From the NCBI RefSeq assembly GCF_035975855.1, contig NZ_CP109055.1, positions 9,362,001-9,426,000 of the forward strand: a DNA stretch of 64,000 bases, in the 5' to 3' direction. The DNA comes from Streptomyces sp. NBC_01304. GTDB lineage: Bacteria; Actinomycetota; Actinomycetes; Streptomycetales; Streptomycetaceae. The translations under genes and the position numbers were made by a program. Each line of letters opens with the position of its first letter. Within the stretch, counting starts at the first letter, position 1. The notes under the pieces were generated by a model. It ran no database searches. It was not told where the DNA came from and saw nothing but the letters and a program-made list of their open reading frames with translations. Below, piece by piece: positions 19,449-29,031 of this stretch.

Positions 19449-20063
19449 ATGGAGAGCCCGCAACCGCAGTGGAACAACCCCCCGGTCTTCCCTACCCCCC
19501 CGCGGCGACGACTCTTTAGTGCAGTGAACTTGGCGCTGGTCGTATGTGCGGTAGCCGTCCTTACGGGCGTCGTGTGGGCCATTGCCGCGCTCGGGCCGTC
19601 GCACAAGGCGGAGGACGTGTCTGCTGGGCTCCCGCGTATTCGTCAGGGGGACGAGCAAATCCCGGTTTCGCGGCAGCATCCAGCGACTTTCGGCAAGGAT
19701 ACCGTCACTTTCGAGAATGGCCTCCAGATCACCCCCAGTGCACCTAAGGAGTTCAAGCCGACGCCAGACATGACTGGCACGGGGAGAATCAACTACGCAA
19801 TCGAGCTGAAGATTCACAATTCGGGGGAAAAGGCTCGCTTCGTTAATGAAACCCGTGTGGAATGGAAGGTTGATGGGAAGCCGGTTGAGCGTATCGAGCG
19901 CCCCGAAGACCCTCTGGAACAGGAGGTCGTGTCTGTAAGTCCCGGAGAGACTGTCACGCTGCGATTCGGCTTCCCCAGCCAAGAGGTGCCGCATACCGTC
20001 ACGGCGGATATTCGAATCAACACCGCAACCGACGCTCCGTACACCTACTCATTCGGTCGGTGA
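19449..20063 (+). CDS. membrane-anchored extracellular protein, candidate immunity protein of RHS giant 1
   Basis: 204 aa. A Pro-rich cytoplasmic start (PQWNNPPVFPTPPRRR) is followed by one membrane helix (VNLALVVCAVAVLTGVVWAI) and about 150 extracellular residues. The latter part looks like an Ig-like beta-sandwich: YAIELKIHNSGEKARFVNET, VEWKVDGKPVERIE, VSPGETVTLRFGFP. This is reminiscent of DUF4352-type domains, but no family is certain. GGAG lies seven bases before the ATG. It starts 109 bp after RHS giant 1 on the same strand. A surface-facing immunity protein would suit an extracellular effector; this is positional inference. Confidence 0.6.
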   Translation: MESPQPQWNNPPVFPTPPRRRLFSAVNLALVVCAVAVLTGVVWAIAALGPSHKAEDVSAGLPRIRQGDEQIPVSRQHPATFGKDTVTFENGLQITPSAPKEFKPTPDMTGTGRINYAIELKIHNSGEKARFVNETRVEWKVDGKPVERIERPEDPLEQEVVSVSPGETVTLRFGFPSQEVPHTVTADIRINTATDAPYTYSFGR

Positions 20064-20234
20064 AGGGCGTTGAGGGCGCGTTGGCCACCAGATGTTCAGC
20101 GTAGGGTCTGAAGTACTCGCTGTAGCGAACTGTATTCGGCACACGGAGCGACATTCGGCTGCGACGGCTCACCGTTTACCCGTCTCGTCGAAGTCGGTCG
20201 TTCGCCTCGACATGCCCTGCGTCGACTGGATTGA

Positions 20235-20871
20235 GTGAGACGGCCGAGCACATCTTGTCGCGCGCTGGGTGCACAGAGCCCCAGTTCAGGAGAAGGCGTT
20301 GTGTGCTCGAGGGTGAGGCCCGCTCTCTACGAACACGATGCTGGCCGAGCAGACCGTGCAGGTTCCCGGCACCTCCTCGGCCGCCGAGATCGTCTCCGGC
20401 CTGGCGGAGTCCCTCGCGGTGCTGCTCAAGCGCCGGGAAATGCTCGAAGCCCGCGTCGCCGCCCTGCTGGAGGCCCACCCTCTCGCGAAGGTCCTGACCT
20501 CCATGCCTGAGGTCGCGGTCAGGACCGGCGCCCGCATCCTGGCCGAGGTCGGCGACGCCAGCGCGTTCCCCACCGCCGCCCGCCTGGCCTCCTACGCAGG
20601 ACTGACCCCCACCACACACCGCTCGGGAACCTCCATCCGCGGTGAAGGACCACCCCGCGGCGGCAACAAAATGCTCAAACGGGCCCTGTTCCTCGCCTCG
20701 TTCGCCTCGCTGAGCAGTCCCGAATTGCGGGCCTACTACGACAAGAAGCGTGCCGAGAAGAAGCGTCACAACGCAGCCCTCATCTGCCTCACCCGCCGCC
20801 GCGTCGACGTCCTGCACGCCATGCTCAAGCACCGCACCCTCTATCAACCCGGACACGAACAAACAGCCTGA
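20235..20871 (+). pseudogene. IS110-family transposase, C-terminal remnant
   Basis: From 20338 the frame reads Transposase_20: VLTSMPEVAVRTGARILAEV, then RLASYAGLTPTTHRSGTSI, RGGNKMLKRALFLASFA and KRHNAALICLTRRR. The N-terminal DEDD catalytic domain is absent. Bases 20235-20337 are related in other frames, so it is degenerate as well as truncated. No flanking repeats were found. Confidence 0.75.
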
Positions 20872-21109
20872 CCAAGTCCACAGACCTTGACCGAACAGAT
20901 AGAAGCACCCCCCGCGTAACCCCCGCTGTCCGTGTTCAGGGGGAACTTCACCCAGCGCGGGGAGCGCTTGGCCGACACAGATGATCTTGGTCGCGGACCC
21001 GCCTGCCTGAAACTTGATCTATTCGTATGGCTCGCCAACTGCTCATCCGTACAGTCGGGTTGGGAGCTCCCGAGTGGACCACCCAATCGGCACGTCGGAG
21101 GGCGGCAGG
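20872..21109. other. intergenic stretch
   Basis: Convergent gap between the IS110 remnant and the peptidoglycan-binding gene. No gene was seen. Confidence 0.4.
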
Positions 21110-21856
21110 TCAGCTCGTGGGATCGAGAGCGGCCTGGGTGGCCGGCCCGTACGCACCTGCAGGGTCGCCGGTGATCCCGTTCTCCTGCTGGTATTCGTGA
21201 ACCGCTCGTTCCGTGTCGGAGTCATAGTGGCCGTCCTGGATGAGGTACGTCTTGCCTTGGTCGTACAGCAGGCTCTGCAGGCGTGCCACAGCAGGCCCCT
21301 TGGCCCCCGGTCGCAGGATGCCCGCGGAGTCGGCCGGAGGAGGCGCGGACGGCGAAGGGGTAGAGCTCGGTCGGGCGGACTGAGTCCGCTGTGTATCGGC
21401 TGAGGGGGAGGCCGAGGGAGCCGACGCCCGGCCAGTGGGAACTCCGGAGGACGCATCGGCAGAGGTCGGAGGCTGTGGCTCCGGCTCCGTGGGGGAGGCA
21501 AGCCCTGGGCGAGGTACGGCAGATGACGGCTGATCGCTGTCCGGGGGTGCCCACAGCACGAAAGTCGTCGCCGTCCCGGCGGCGGCCACCCACAGGGCAG
21601 GTGCCCGCCAGCGTGGCAACGGACGCGACGCACGCCGTCCGCGCATCTCGCTGGAGGTGTCAGGGACAAGCGGATCAGCGACACGCGCCGTGTCTTCCTG
21701 ACTCAGCGATGGCGGGATCGGCAGCGGACCCGGTGCACCGGATACGTGTGGATTGGGATCGGCCGGTCCACGTACGTACGGGCGCACCAACATTCCGTCG
21801 ATGTGAGGGTCGCCTGCGTCGGCGGGATGCCCGGACTGCGGGATTCGTTCTGTCAT
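21110..21856 (-). CDS. membrane protein with C-terminal peptidoglycan-binding (PG_binding_1) domain
   Basis: 248 aa. A polar N-terminus (1-80) leads to one membrane helix (APALWVAAAGTATTFVLWA), a Ser/Pro/Thr-rich wall-spanning linker of about 70 residues, and a terminal PG_binding_1 domain (LRPGAKGPAVARLQSLLYDQ ... DGHYDSDTERAVHEYQQENG ... YGPATQAAL). The domain docks to peptidoglycan and no catalytic domain is attached. The gene stands alone between the IS110 remnant and the dha genes. Start ATG 21856 gives the whole hydrophilic N-terminus. Confidence 0.8.
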   Translation of the reverse strand: MTERIPQSGHPADAGDPHIDGMLVRPYVRGPADPNPHVSGAPGPLPIPPSLSQEDTARVADPLVPDTSSEMRGRRASRPLPRWRAPALWVAAAGTATTFVLWAPPDSDQPSSAVPRPGLASPTEPEPQPPTSADASSGVPTGRASAPSASPSADTQRTQSARPSSTPSPSAPPPADSAGILRPGAKGPAVARLQSLLYDQGKTYLIQDGHYDSDTERAVHEYQQENGITGDPAGAYGPATQAALDPTS

Positions 21857-22019
21857 CCGCCCTCATCAGGAGTGATCATCAGGCCACCGTAGCGACGGCT
21901 GAACGGTCGTTGCCGGGGGTGCCAGTTGTTGGCGAGGAAATGATCGGGGTTGTGGGCCGGGCAGTGACCGGTCCAGGAAGGAGAGGCTGGGGCCCGGTGT
22001 GCGGGTGCGTCAGTGCAGC

Positions 22020-23123
22020 TCACATCTTGCGGTAGCCACGGGCGTCGTCCGCCGCTGCGATCACCATGTCGAGGTCTCCACCGACGGAGGCCGTGACGAG
22101 GGCCGCGACGGCGCCTTCCACGAAGGGGGTGTCGGCGATGCGTACGCCGTCGGCAAGGCCGCCTTCGGCGAGGAGTGCCTTCAGGGTGAGCACGGCGCTG
22201 CCCATGTCGCAGACGACTGCGACCCCCTTGCCGCCGTCGACCTCCTTCAGGGCCTGGCGGACCAGTTCGGCGCTGGTGCCGATGCGGCCGTCCTCGGTCC
22301 CGCCTGCCGCGGCGATCGGCGCAGGGTCGTCCATGCCGGTGAGGGCCTTGGCCAACTCGGCTGTGGCGGCGGCAACTTCGCGGCTGTGCGAGACGAGGAC
22401 GATGCCCACCCGGTCCGGAGCTGTCCGGTCGAGAGACGCCTCCTCGGCGCGGGCGCTGCCTTGAGGGGCGGATGTGCTGCACACGTCGCGGTCGGTGGCC
22501 TCGTACAGTGCGGTCAGGATGATCGCGGTGGAGGTGGCGCCCGGGTCGGGATGGCCGATGGAGCGCTCGCCGAGGTAGCTGGCACGGCCGCGGCGGGCCT
22601 GGAGAGCGGCGGTGGCCTCGGCGCCCTCGCGTGCGGCGACAGCGGCTGCCCTCAGCGCGTCCTCGGTCCTCGCGCCGGACTCCAGCGCCGTGGCATACGC
22701 GGCCACCGCGGGGGCCAGCGCGTCCACCAAGGTCTTGTCGCCGGGGACCGCGTCGCCGAGCCTCTGCACACTCGCGAGCGCGGCGGCCAGCGCCTCACCC
22801 AGCGCCTCGGCGGTGACTGTCTCCGCCTCGCCGAGCTTCTTGCCCATGCGGCGCAGTACCGTGCCGAACAGCGGTCCCGAAGCCCCGCCCACGGTATTGG
22901 TTAGCACCGAGCCGACGGTCGTCAACAGGGCGCCGGGGCAGGCCGGTTCGTCCTTCGCGATTGCGGCCGCGGCAGCGGTGAAGCCACGATCCAGGTTCGC
23001 ACCGTGGTCGGCATCACCTATCGCGGCATCCAGGTCGGTGAAGTGCGAGCTCTGTTCGTTGACGACCTGTGCGGTGCGGTGCAGCCAGCGGCGGAAGTAG
23101 GCGGTGTTCAGGTCGAAGGGCAT
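22020..23123 (-). CDS. DhaL-DhaM fusion, kinase subunit plus PTS EIIA-like domain
   Basis: 367 aa from ATG 23123 (GGAG five bases upstream). Residues 1-210 are DhaL: TDLDAAIGDADHGANLDRGF supplies the Asp ligands of the Mg-nucleotide site, followed by NTVGGASGPLFGT and GHPDPGAT. Residues 235-367 are a DhaM EIIA-Man-like domain: GIVLVSHSREVAAATAEL has the His that takes phosphate in this family, followed by GTEDGRIGTSAELVRQAL. In known systems DhaM phosphorylates ADP bound to DhaL, which then phosphorylates the keto sugar on DhaK. The two are usually separate proteins. No HPr or EI-like segment is attached, so cellular HPr should supply phosphate. It lies 59 bp downstream of dhaK. Confidence 0.87.
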   Translation of the reverse strand: MPFDLNTAYFRRWLHRTAQVVNEQSSHFTDLDAAIGDADHGANLDRGFTAAAAAIAKDEPACPGALLTTVGSVLTNTVGGASGPLFGTVLRRMGKKLGEAETVTAEALGEALAAALASVQRLGDAVPGDKTLVDALAPAVAAYATALESGARTEDALRAAAVAAREGAEATAALQARRGRASYLGERSIGHPDPGATSTAIILTALYEATDRDVCSTSAPQGSARAEEASLDRTAPDRVGIVLVSHSREVAAATAELAKALTGMDDPAPIAAAGGTEDGRIGTSAELVRQALKEVDGGKGVAVVCDMGSAVLTLKALLAEGGLADGVRIADTPFVEGAVAALVTASVGGDLDMVIAAADDARGYRKM

Positions 23124-23182
23124 GGGGGCTCCGGCGTCGAGGATGCGCAAGCGCGTGCGTGCGTATGTGCGTGCGGAAGGAT

Positions 23183-24181
23183 TCAGCAGGCCCAGCGCAG
23201 GGCGGGCGTGTGGATGGGGGAGTCCCACAGCGCGAGCATCTGCTCGTCGGCACGGCACAGTGTGATCGTGCAGCCGGCCATGTCGAGGCTGGAGATGTAG
23301 TTGCCCACAAGGGAGCGGGCGATGGTGATGCCGCGCGGGGAAAGGGCCGACTCGAGCTCGGCGTGCATGATGTAGAGCTCTTGCAGCGGGGTTCCGCCGA
23401 GCCCATTGATCAGCGCGATGACGGGTGCGCCGGCTGCCTCGGGGAGGTCTTCCAGGATCGCCCCGACCATGGCCTCGACGATCTCGCGTGCGGTGGTGAC
23501 GGCGCGGCGCTCGCGCCCTGGCTCGCCGTGGATGCCGATGCCCAGCTCGATCTCGTTCGCGCCGAGTTCGAAGTTGGGGGTGCCCTTGGCGGGGGTGGTG
23601 CAGGAGGTGAGCGCGACGCCGTACGAGCGGGACATATCGTTCGTACGCTGCCCAAGAGCGGCCACCTCCGCGAGCGAGGCGCCGGTCTCGGCGAGCGCGC
23701 CCGCGAGCCGCTCCACCAGGAGGACGGCGCCGGTGCCGCGGCGTCCGGCGTTGGTGCCGTCGGCCTTGACCGCCACATCGTCGGCGACGATCACCTGCGC
23801 ACTCTTGATGCCCTCGTCTTCGGCCTCTTCCGCTGCCATCAGGAAGTTGAGCACATCACCGGTGTAGTTGCTGATGATGTGTACGACGCCCGCACCGCTG
23901 TCGCCTGCTCTGGTCGCCTCCAGGATGCGGTCGGGAACCGGCGAGGTGAAGACCGGTCCTGAGACCGCCGCGTCGAGCATGCCGCGACCGACGAAACCGA
24001 CCTGCATCGGTTCGTGCCCAGCACCGCCGCCCGAGACGACCCCGACCTTTCCGGGCACAGCTCCGCCGGCCCGCGTGACGATCTGGGCTTCGGCGTCCAC
24101 AGAAAGCTCCGGATGGGCCGTGGCCATGCCGCGCAGCGCGTCGGGAACGACCAAATCGGGGGTGTTAATCAGCTTCTTCAT
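23183..24181 (-). CDS. dhaK: DhaK-type dihydroxyacetone/erythrulose kinase, substrate-binding subunit
   Basis: 332 aa from ATG 24181 (MKKLINTPDLVVPDALRGMA, the normal DhaK start). Motifs: VSGGGAGHEPMQVGFVG, IISNYTGDVLNF, and ELGIGIHGEPG, whose His binds the keto-sugar carbonyl as a hemiaminal. It forms the phosphoryl-acceptor half of the kinase with the downstream DhaL-DhaM fusion. Family members act on dihydroxyacetone, and close relatives act on L- or D-erythrulose. Because two sugar-phosphate isomerases, transaldolase and a polyol dehydrogenase lie alongside, erythrulose is the favoured substrate. It is divergent from the isomerase operon across a 216-bp control region. Confidence 0.88.
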   Translation of the reverse strand: MKKLINTPDLVVPDALRGMATAHPELSVDAEAQIVTRAGGAVPGKVGVVSGGGAGHEPMQVGFVGRGMLDAAVSGPVFTSPVPDRILEATRAGDSGAGVVHIISNYTGDVLNFLMAAEEAEDEGIKSAQVIVADDVAVKADGTNAGRRGTGAVLLVERLAGALAETGASLAEVAALGQRTNDMSRSYGVALTSCTTPAKGTPNFELGANEIELGIGIHGEPGRERRAVTTAREIVEAMVGAILEDLPEAAGAPVIALINGLGGTPLQELYIMHAELESALSPRGITIARSLVGNYISSLDMAGCTITLCRADEQMLALWDSPIHTPALRWAC

Positions 24182-24397
24182 GGCCGGTCTCTCGATGGTG
24201 CGGATCGCAGTGATGATCACAGAAAGGGTACGGGCGGCACATCATGAGAAATGAGTACGAAAGTTCTGTTCCGTGGCGCTTGATACTCGGTGGGACCTTG
24301 TCGGGAACCCTTCCAGGGACCTCGTCAACGTAACATCAGAAATGAGAAAGTCACGATTTGCCTTGAGAACTTCTCATATGATTACGTCTTGTCCATC
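24182..24397. promoter_or_regulatory. divergent control region with repeated candidate operators
   Basis: Between the divergent dhaK and TIM-like genes. Three related A-rich blocks occur: CATGAGAAATGAGTACGAAA (24243 on), CATCAGAAATGAGAAAGTCA (24334 on), and the inverse-oriented GAGAACTTCTCATATG (24365-24380). The common unit is ATGAGAA. Short A-rich repeats of this sort are usual DeoR/GlpR-family operators, and the DeoR-type gene at 30196 is the natural candidate regulator. Binding is inferred. Confidence 0.5.
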
Positions 24398-25204
24398 ATG
24401 AATGATGTGATTTCCGAGAAGTCGGCTGAGCGTTCGACGGCTGCGGTCCGCCCGCTGGTCGGCGTCTCGCTCAAGCTCTACTTCGGACTCGCAGAGACCC
24501 GGCAGTGGCTCGCAGCGGTGGCGGGGCTGGATGCGGAACTCGCTCTGCTGCCGCGCCCCGTCGACCTCTTCGTCGCCCCGTCCTTTCCCGCCCTCGCCGA
24601 TGCCCGGGAGCTGCTCGGCCCCACCGCCATCGCGTACGGCGCCCAAGATGTGCACTGGGCCGAGCAGGGGCCCTGGACCGGCGAGGTCTCCGCGCCGATG
24701 CTCGCCGAGCTGGGCGCGCGGTACGTCGAGATCGGGCACGCCGAGCGGCGCCGTCACTTCGGCGAGACCGACGAGATCGTCGCCGCCAAGGTGCGCGCCG
24801 TGACCAGAGCCGGGCTCGTCCCCGTGATCTGTGCGGGCGAGCGGCAGGGCGAGGACCTGCCCACTGCGATCGAGGAGACCCTCACCCAGGTGCGGGCCGC
24901 GCTCGCCGGGGCCGAACCCGACAGCGAGGTCGTCATTGCCTATGAGCCCGTCTGGGCCATCGGCGCCCACCGTCCCGCCCCCGCGGAGCACGTGCGGAAG
25001 ATGGCCACCGCCATCCGTGTCTGCCTGCGCCGCCATGCCGTCCGGGGTCGACTGATCTACGGGGGTGCAGCCGGCCCCGGGACCTGGCGCGAACTCGCGG
25101 GCGCCGTCGACGGATTGTTCCTCGGGCGCCTCGCTCACGACGTGCCGGGCCTGCGCAAGGTCATCGAAGAGATAGCAACTATCCAGCAGGAGAAGGCGAC
25201 ATGA
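24398..25204 (+). CDS. triose-phosphate-isomerase-like isomerase (LerI/EryH type)
   Basis: 268 aa from ATG 24398, though no good ribosome binding site precedes it and the GTG at 24407 is an alternative. The TIM-barrel fold is clear: YGAQDVHWAEQGPWTGEVSA, VEIGHAERRRHFGET with the catalytic His, CAGERQGED, VVIAYEPVWAIG with the catalytic Glu, and YGGAAGPGTW. The start VGVSLKLYFGLAETR keeps the Lys but lacks the Asn of the canonical GNWKMN. That SLKxYF form is the one seen in erythrulose-1-phosphate isomerases of erythritol pathways, which interconvert L-erythrulose 1-phosphate and D-erythrulose 4-phosphate. First gene of a tight operon; its stop overlaps the next start (ATGA). Confidence 0.82.
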   Translation: MNDVISEKSAERSTAAVRPLVGVSLKLYFGLAETRQWLAAVAGLDAELALLPRPVDLFVAPSFPALADARELLGPTAIAYGAQDVHWAEQGPWTGEVSAPMLAELGARYVEIGHAERRRHFGETDEIVAAKVRAVTRAGLVPVICAGERQGEDLPTAIEETLTQVRAALAGAEPDSEVVIAYEPVWAIGAHRPAPAEHVRKMATAIRVCLRRHAVRGRLIYGGAAGPGTWRELAGAVDGLFLGRLAHDVPGLRKVIEEIATIQQEKAT

Positions 25205-25695
25205 ACACCGCCGCGGATGCGCGAGCCACAGACATGAAGGCCAAGCCCACCATCGCCATCGGCTGCGACGACGCCGGCATCGTGATGAAGAACGCCATGG
25301 TCGCACACCTCGAAGGCCTCGGCCACGAGATCGCCGACCTGAGCGCCCGCGAGGACGAGGACTATCCGGACGTCGCTGAGCGTGTCGCCGTGTATGTCGC
25401 CGAGGGCCGCTACGACCGCGGCATCCTCGTCTGCGGCACCGGCATCGGCATGGCGATCGCCGCCAACAAGGTGCCCGGCATCCGGGCCGCGCAGATCCCC
25501 GACCCGTACAGCGCCGAGCGGGCCCGCAAGTCCAATGACGCGCAGATCGCCTGCTTCGGCAACCGCACCATGGGCACCGAGATGGCCCTGGTCTGCCTCG
25601 ACCACTGGCTCGACTCGGACTTCGCGGGCGGCAGCAGCGCGCCCAAGGTCGAGAAGATCAAGCGGGTCGAGTTCCGCCACCTGCACGCCGCCTGA
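25201..25695 (+). CDS. rpiB: RpiB/LacAB-type sugar-phosphate isomerase (DerI/EryI type)
   Basis: 164 aa. RpiB family motifs are present: DYPDVAERVAVYVAEGRYDR, GILVCGTGIGMAIAANKVPG with the catalytic Cys, and SAERARKSNDAQIACFGNR. The usual SDHAG phosphate-site motif is GCDDAG here, losing the His. Erythritol-pathway enzymes of this family (EryI, DerI) also depart from DHAG. The likely reaction is D-erythrulose 4-phosphate to D-erythrose 4-phosphate; plain ribose-5-phosphate isomerase remains possible. It overlaps the TIM-like gene by four bases. Confidence 0.82.
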   Translation: MNTAADARATDMKAKPTIAIGCDDAGIVMKNAMVAHLEGLGHEIADLSAREDEDYPDVAERVAVYVAEGRYDRGILVCGTGIGMAIAANKVPGIRAAQIPDPYSAERARKSNDAQIACFGNRTMGTEMALVCLDHWLDSDFAGGSSAPKVEKIKRVEFRHLHAA

Positions 25696-25837
25696 CGGTT
25701 CCGCACGCTGTCTGAGGATTTCTCAAGCCTGACGGTTCATCAATTGTCCAGCGGTTCCTCAGCCTTGACGCTTCCACAGCACCTCTGACGCCTCCGTCAG
25801 TTCTTCGTACGCCCCTGGGAAGGAGCCCTGATCCAGG
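25696..25837 (+). other. 142-bp gap with imperfect short repeats before tkt
   Basis: Repeats of GCCTGACGGTTC (from about 25688 and 25728) and related TCTGACGCCTCCGTCAG occur here. They may mark an internal promoter, processing site or small-scale duplication. No gene fits. Confidence 0.35.
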
Positions 25838-27921
25838 GTGAGTATCACCACCACGAGCAGCACCCCCGACGTCCTCGACTGGACCGATCTCGACAGCCGC
25901 GCCGTCGACACCGCACGCGTCCTGGCCATGGACGCCGTGCAGCACGCCGGCCACGGCCACCCGGGCGCCGCGATGGGCCTCGCCCCGGTCGCGTACGTCC
26001 TGCAGCAGAAGCTCATGCGGCACGACCCGAACGATCGCGACTGGGCGGGCCGGGACCGCTTCGTGCTGTCCGTGGGGCACTCCAGCCTCACCCTCTACAC
26101 GCAGCTGTTCCTGTCGGGCTACGGCCTGGAGATCGACGACCTCAAGGCCTTCCGCAAGGCGGGCAGCCGCACCCCCGCGCACCCGGAGCTCGGGCACACC
26201 CCGGGCGTCGAGACCACCACCGGGCCGCTCGGGCAGGGCATCGCTAACGCGGTGGGCATGGCGATGGCCGCCCGTTACGAGCGGGGCTTGTTCGACCCGG
26301 ACGCGCCGGAGGGGGAGTCCCCGTTCGACCACACCATCTGGTGCTTGACCGGCGACGGCTGCCTGGAGGAGGGCGTCGCCGCGGAGGCCGCCTCGCTCGC
26401 GGGCCATCAGCGCCTGGGCAACCTGGTCCTGGTCTGGGACGACAACCGCATCACCATCGAGGGCGACACCGAGGCGGTCTCCTTCAGTGAGGACGTGCTC
26501 AAGCGGCACGAGGCGTACGGCTGGCATGTCGTCCGCGTGGACAAGCTGCCCGACGGGAACGTCGACATCGAGGCGCTGTACGCCGCCCTCGTCGACGCCC
26601 GCCGTGAGACCGATCGGCCCTCCCTCGTGGCCGTACGCACGGAGATCGCCTGGCCTGCCCCGCACGCCAAGGGCACCGCCGCCACACATGGCGCCCCGCT
26701 CGGCGCGGCGGAGGCGGCCGCGACCAAGGTGCTGCTGGGCTTCGACCCCGACCAGTTTTTCCAGGTCGACCCCGAAGTCCTCGCGCACGCCCGGCGGATC
26801 GGCGAGCGCGGCCGTGTCCGGCACGCCGAGTGGCACGAGGCCCTGGCCGCCTGGCGTGCGGTGAACCCGGAGCGCGCGGCGGCGTACGACCGGATCCGCG
26901 CGGGTGAGCTGCCCGAGCACTGGGAGCAGCCCCTGCCGGTCTTCGAGCCGGGCCAGGAGATCGCCACCCGCAAGGCATCGGGCGCGGTGCTCAAGGCCCT
27001 CGGCCCGGTGATCCCGGAGATGTGGGGCGGCTCCGCCGACCTCGCCGGGTCCACCAACACCACCATCGACGAGTTCTCCTCGTTCCTCCCCGCCGGCAAT
27101 CCGCTGCCCACCGCGGACCCGTACGGCCGCACCCTCCACTACGGCATCCGCGAGCACGCCATGGGCGCCGTCATGAACGGCATCGCCCTGCACGGCAACA
27201 CCCGCGTGCACGGCGGTACGTTCCTGGTCTTCGCCGACTACATGCGTCCGGCGGTGCGGATGGCAGCCCTGATGCGGCTGCCGGTGACCTACGTCTGGAC
27301 ACACGACTCCATCGGCCTCGGCGAGGACGGCGCCACCCACCAGCCCGTCGAGCGCCTCGCCTCGCTGCGCGCGATACCCGGGCTCAACATAGTCCGCCCG
27401 GCCGACGCCAACGAGACCGTCGCCGCCTGGCGGGAGCTGCTGCGCAGGCACGACGCCCCGCACGGGCTCGCCCTGTCGCGGCAGAACCTTCCCGTGTACG
27501 ACGCCGAAGCGACCCGCAGCGCGGCGCGCGGCGGCTACGTACTCGCCGAAGCCTCCAGCAGCGAGCCGTGGGTGATCCTGATCGGGACCGGCTCCGAGGT
27601 CCAACTGGCCCTGCAGGCACGGGAGGTGCTGCAGGCCGAGGGCATCCCGACCCGGGTCGTATCGATGCCGTGCCTGGAGTGGTTCGACGAGCAGTCCGCT
27701 GACTACCAAGAGTCGGTCCTTCCCGAGGCCGTGGCCACGCGAGTCGTCGTCGAGGCCGGCATCGCGCAGGGCTGGCACCGGATCACCGGGCGCGAAGGCA
27801 GAGTGGTGAGCCTGGAGCACTACGGAGAGTCCGCCGACTACCGGTATCTGTACGAGAAATACGGCATCACCGCACAGGCCGTCGTCGACGCGGCCCGCGC
27901 GGCTCTCCAGGGTGCCCGGCG

Positions 27922-27925
<4 letters not shown>
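25838..27925 (+). CDS. tkt: transketolase
   Basis: 695 aa, the standard length. Thiamine diphosphate motif: WCLTGDGCLEEGVAAEAASL with LVLVWDDNRITIEG. Others: AGHGHPGAAMGL, GPLGQGIANAVGMAMA, the pyrimidine-domain LHYGIREHAMGAVMNG with the catalytic Glu, THDSIGLGEDGATHQPVE and LSRQNLP. It transfers two-carbon units; with erythrose 4-phosphate as acceptor it would make fructose 6-phosphate from xylulose 5-phosphate. GTG start at 25838 with AAGGAG upstream. Its stop overlaps the transaldolase start by four bases. The operon setting suggests a dedicated second copy rather than the housekeeping one. Confidence 0.95.
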
Positions 27926-29025
<1,100 letters not shown>

Positions 29026-29031
29026 ACTTTC

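Noticed and set aside
22100..22904. plus-strand open frames over the dha genes
   Set aside because: Shadows of the DhaL-DhaM fusion, which has intact catalytic motifs on the minus strand.
25658..27820. 720-aa minus-strand open frame
   Set aside because: Antisense of transketolase, which has intact thiamine diphosphate motifs.
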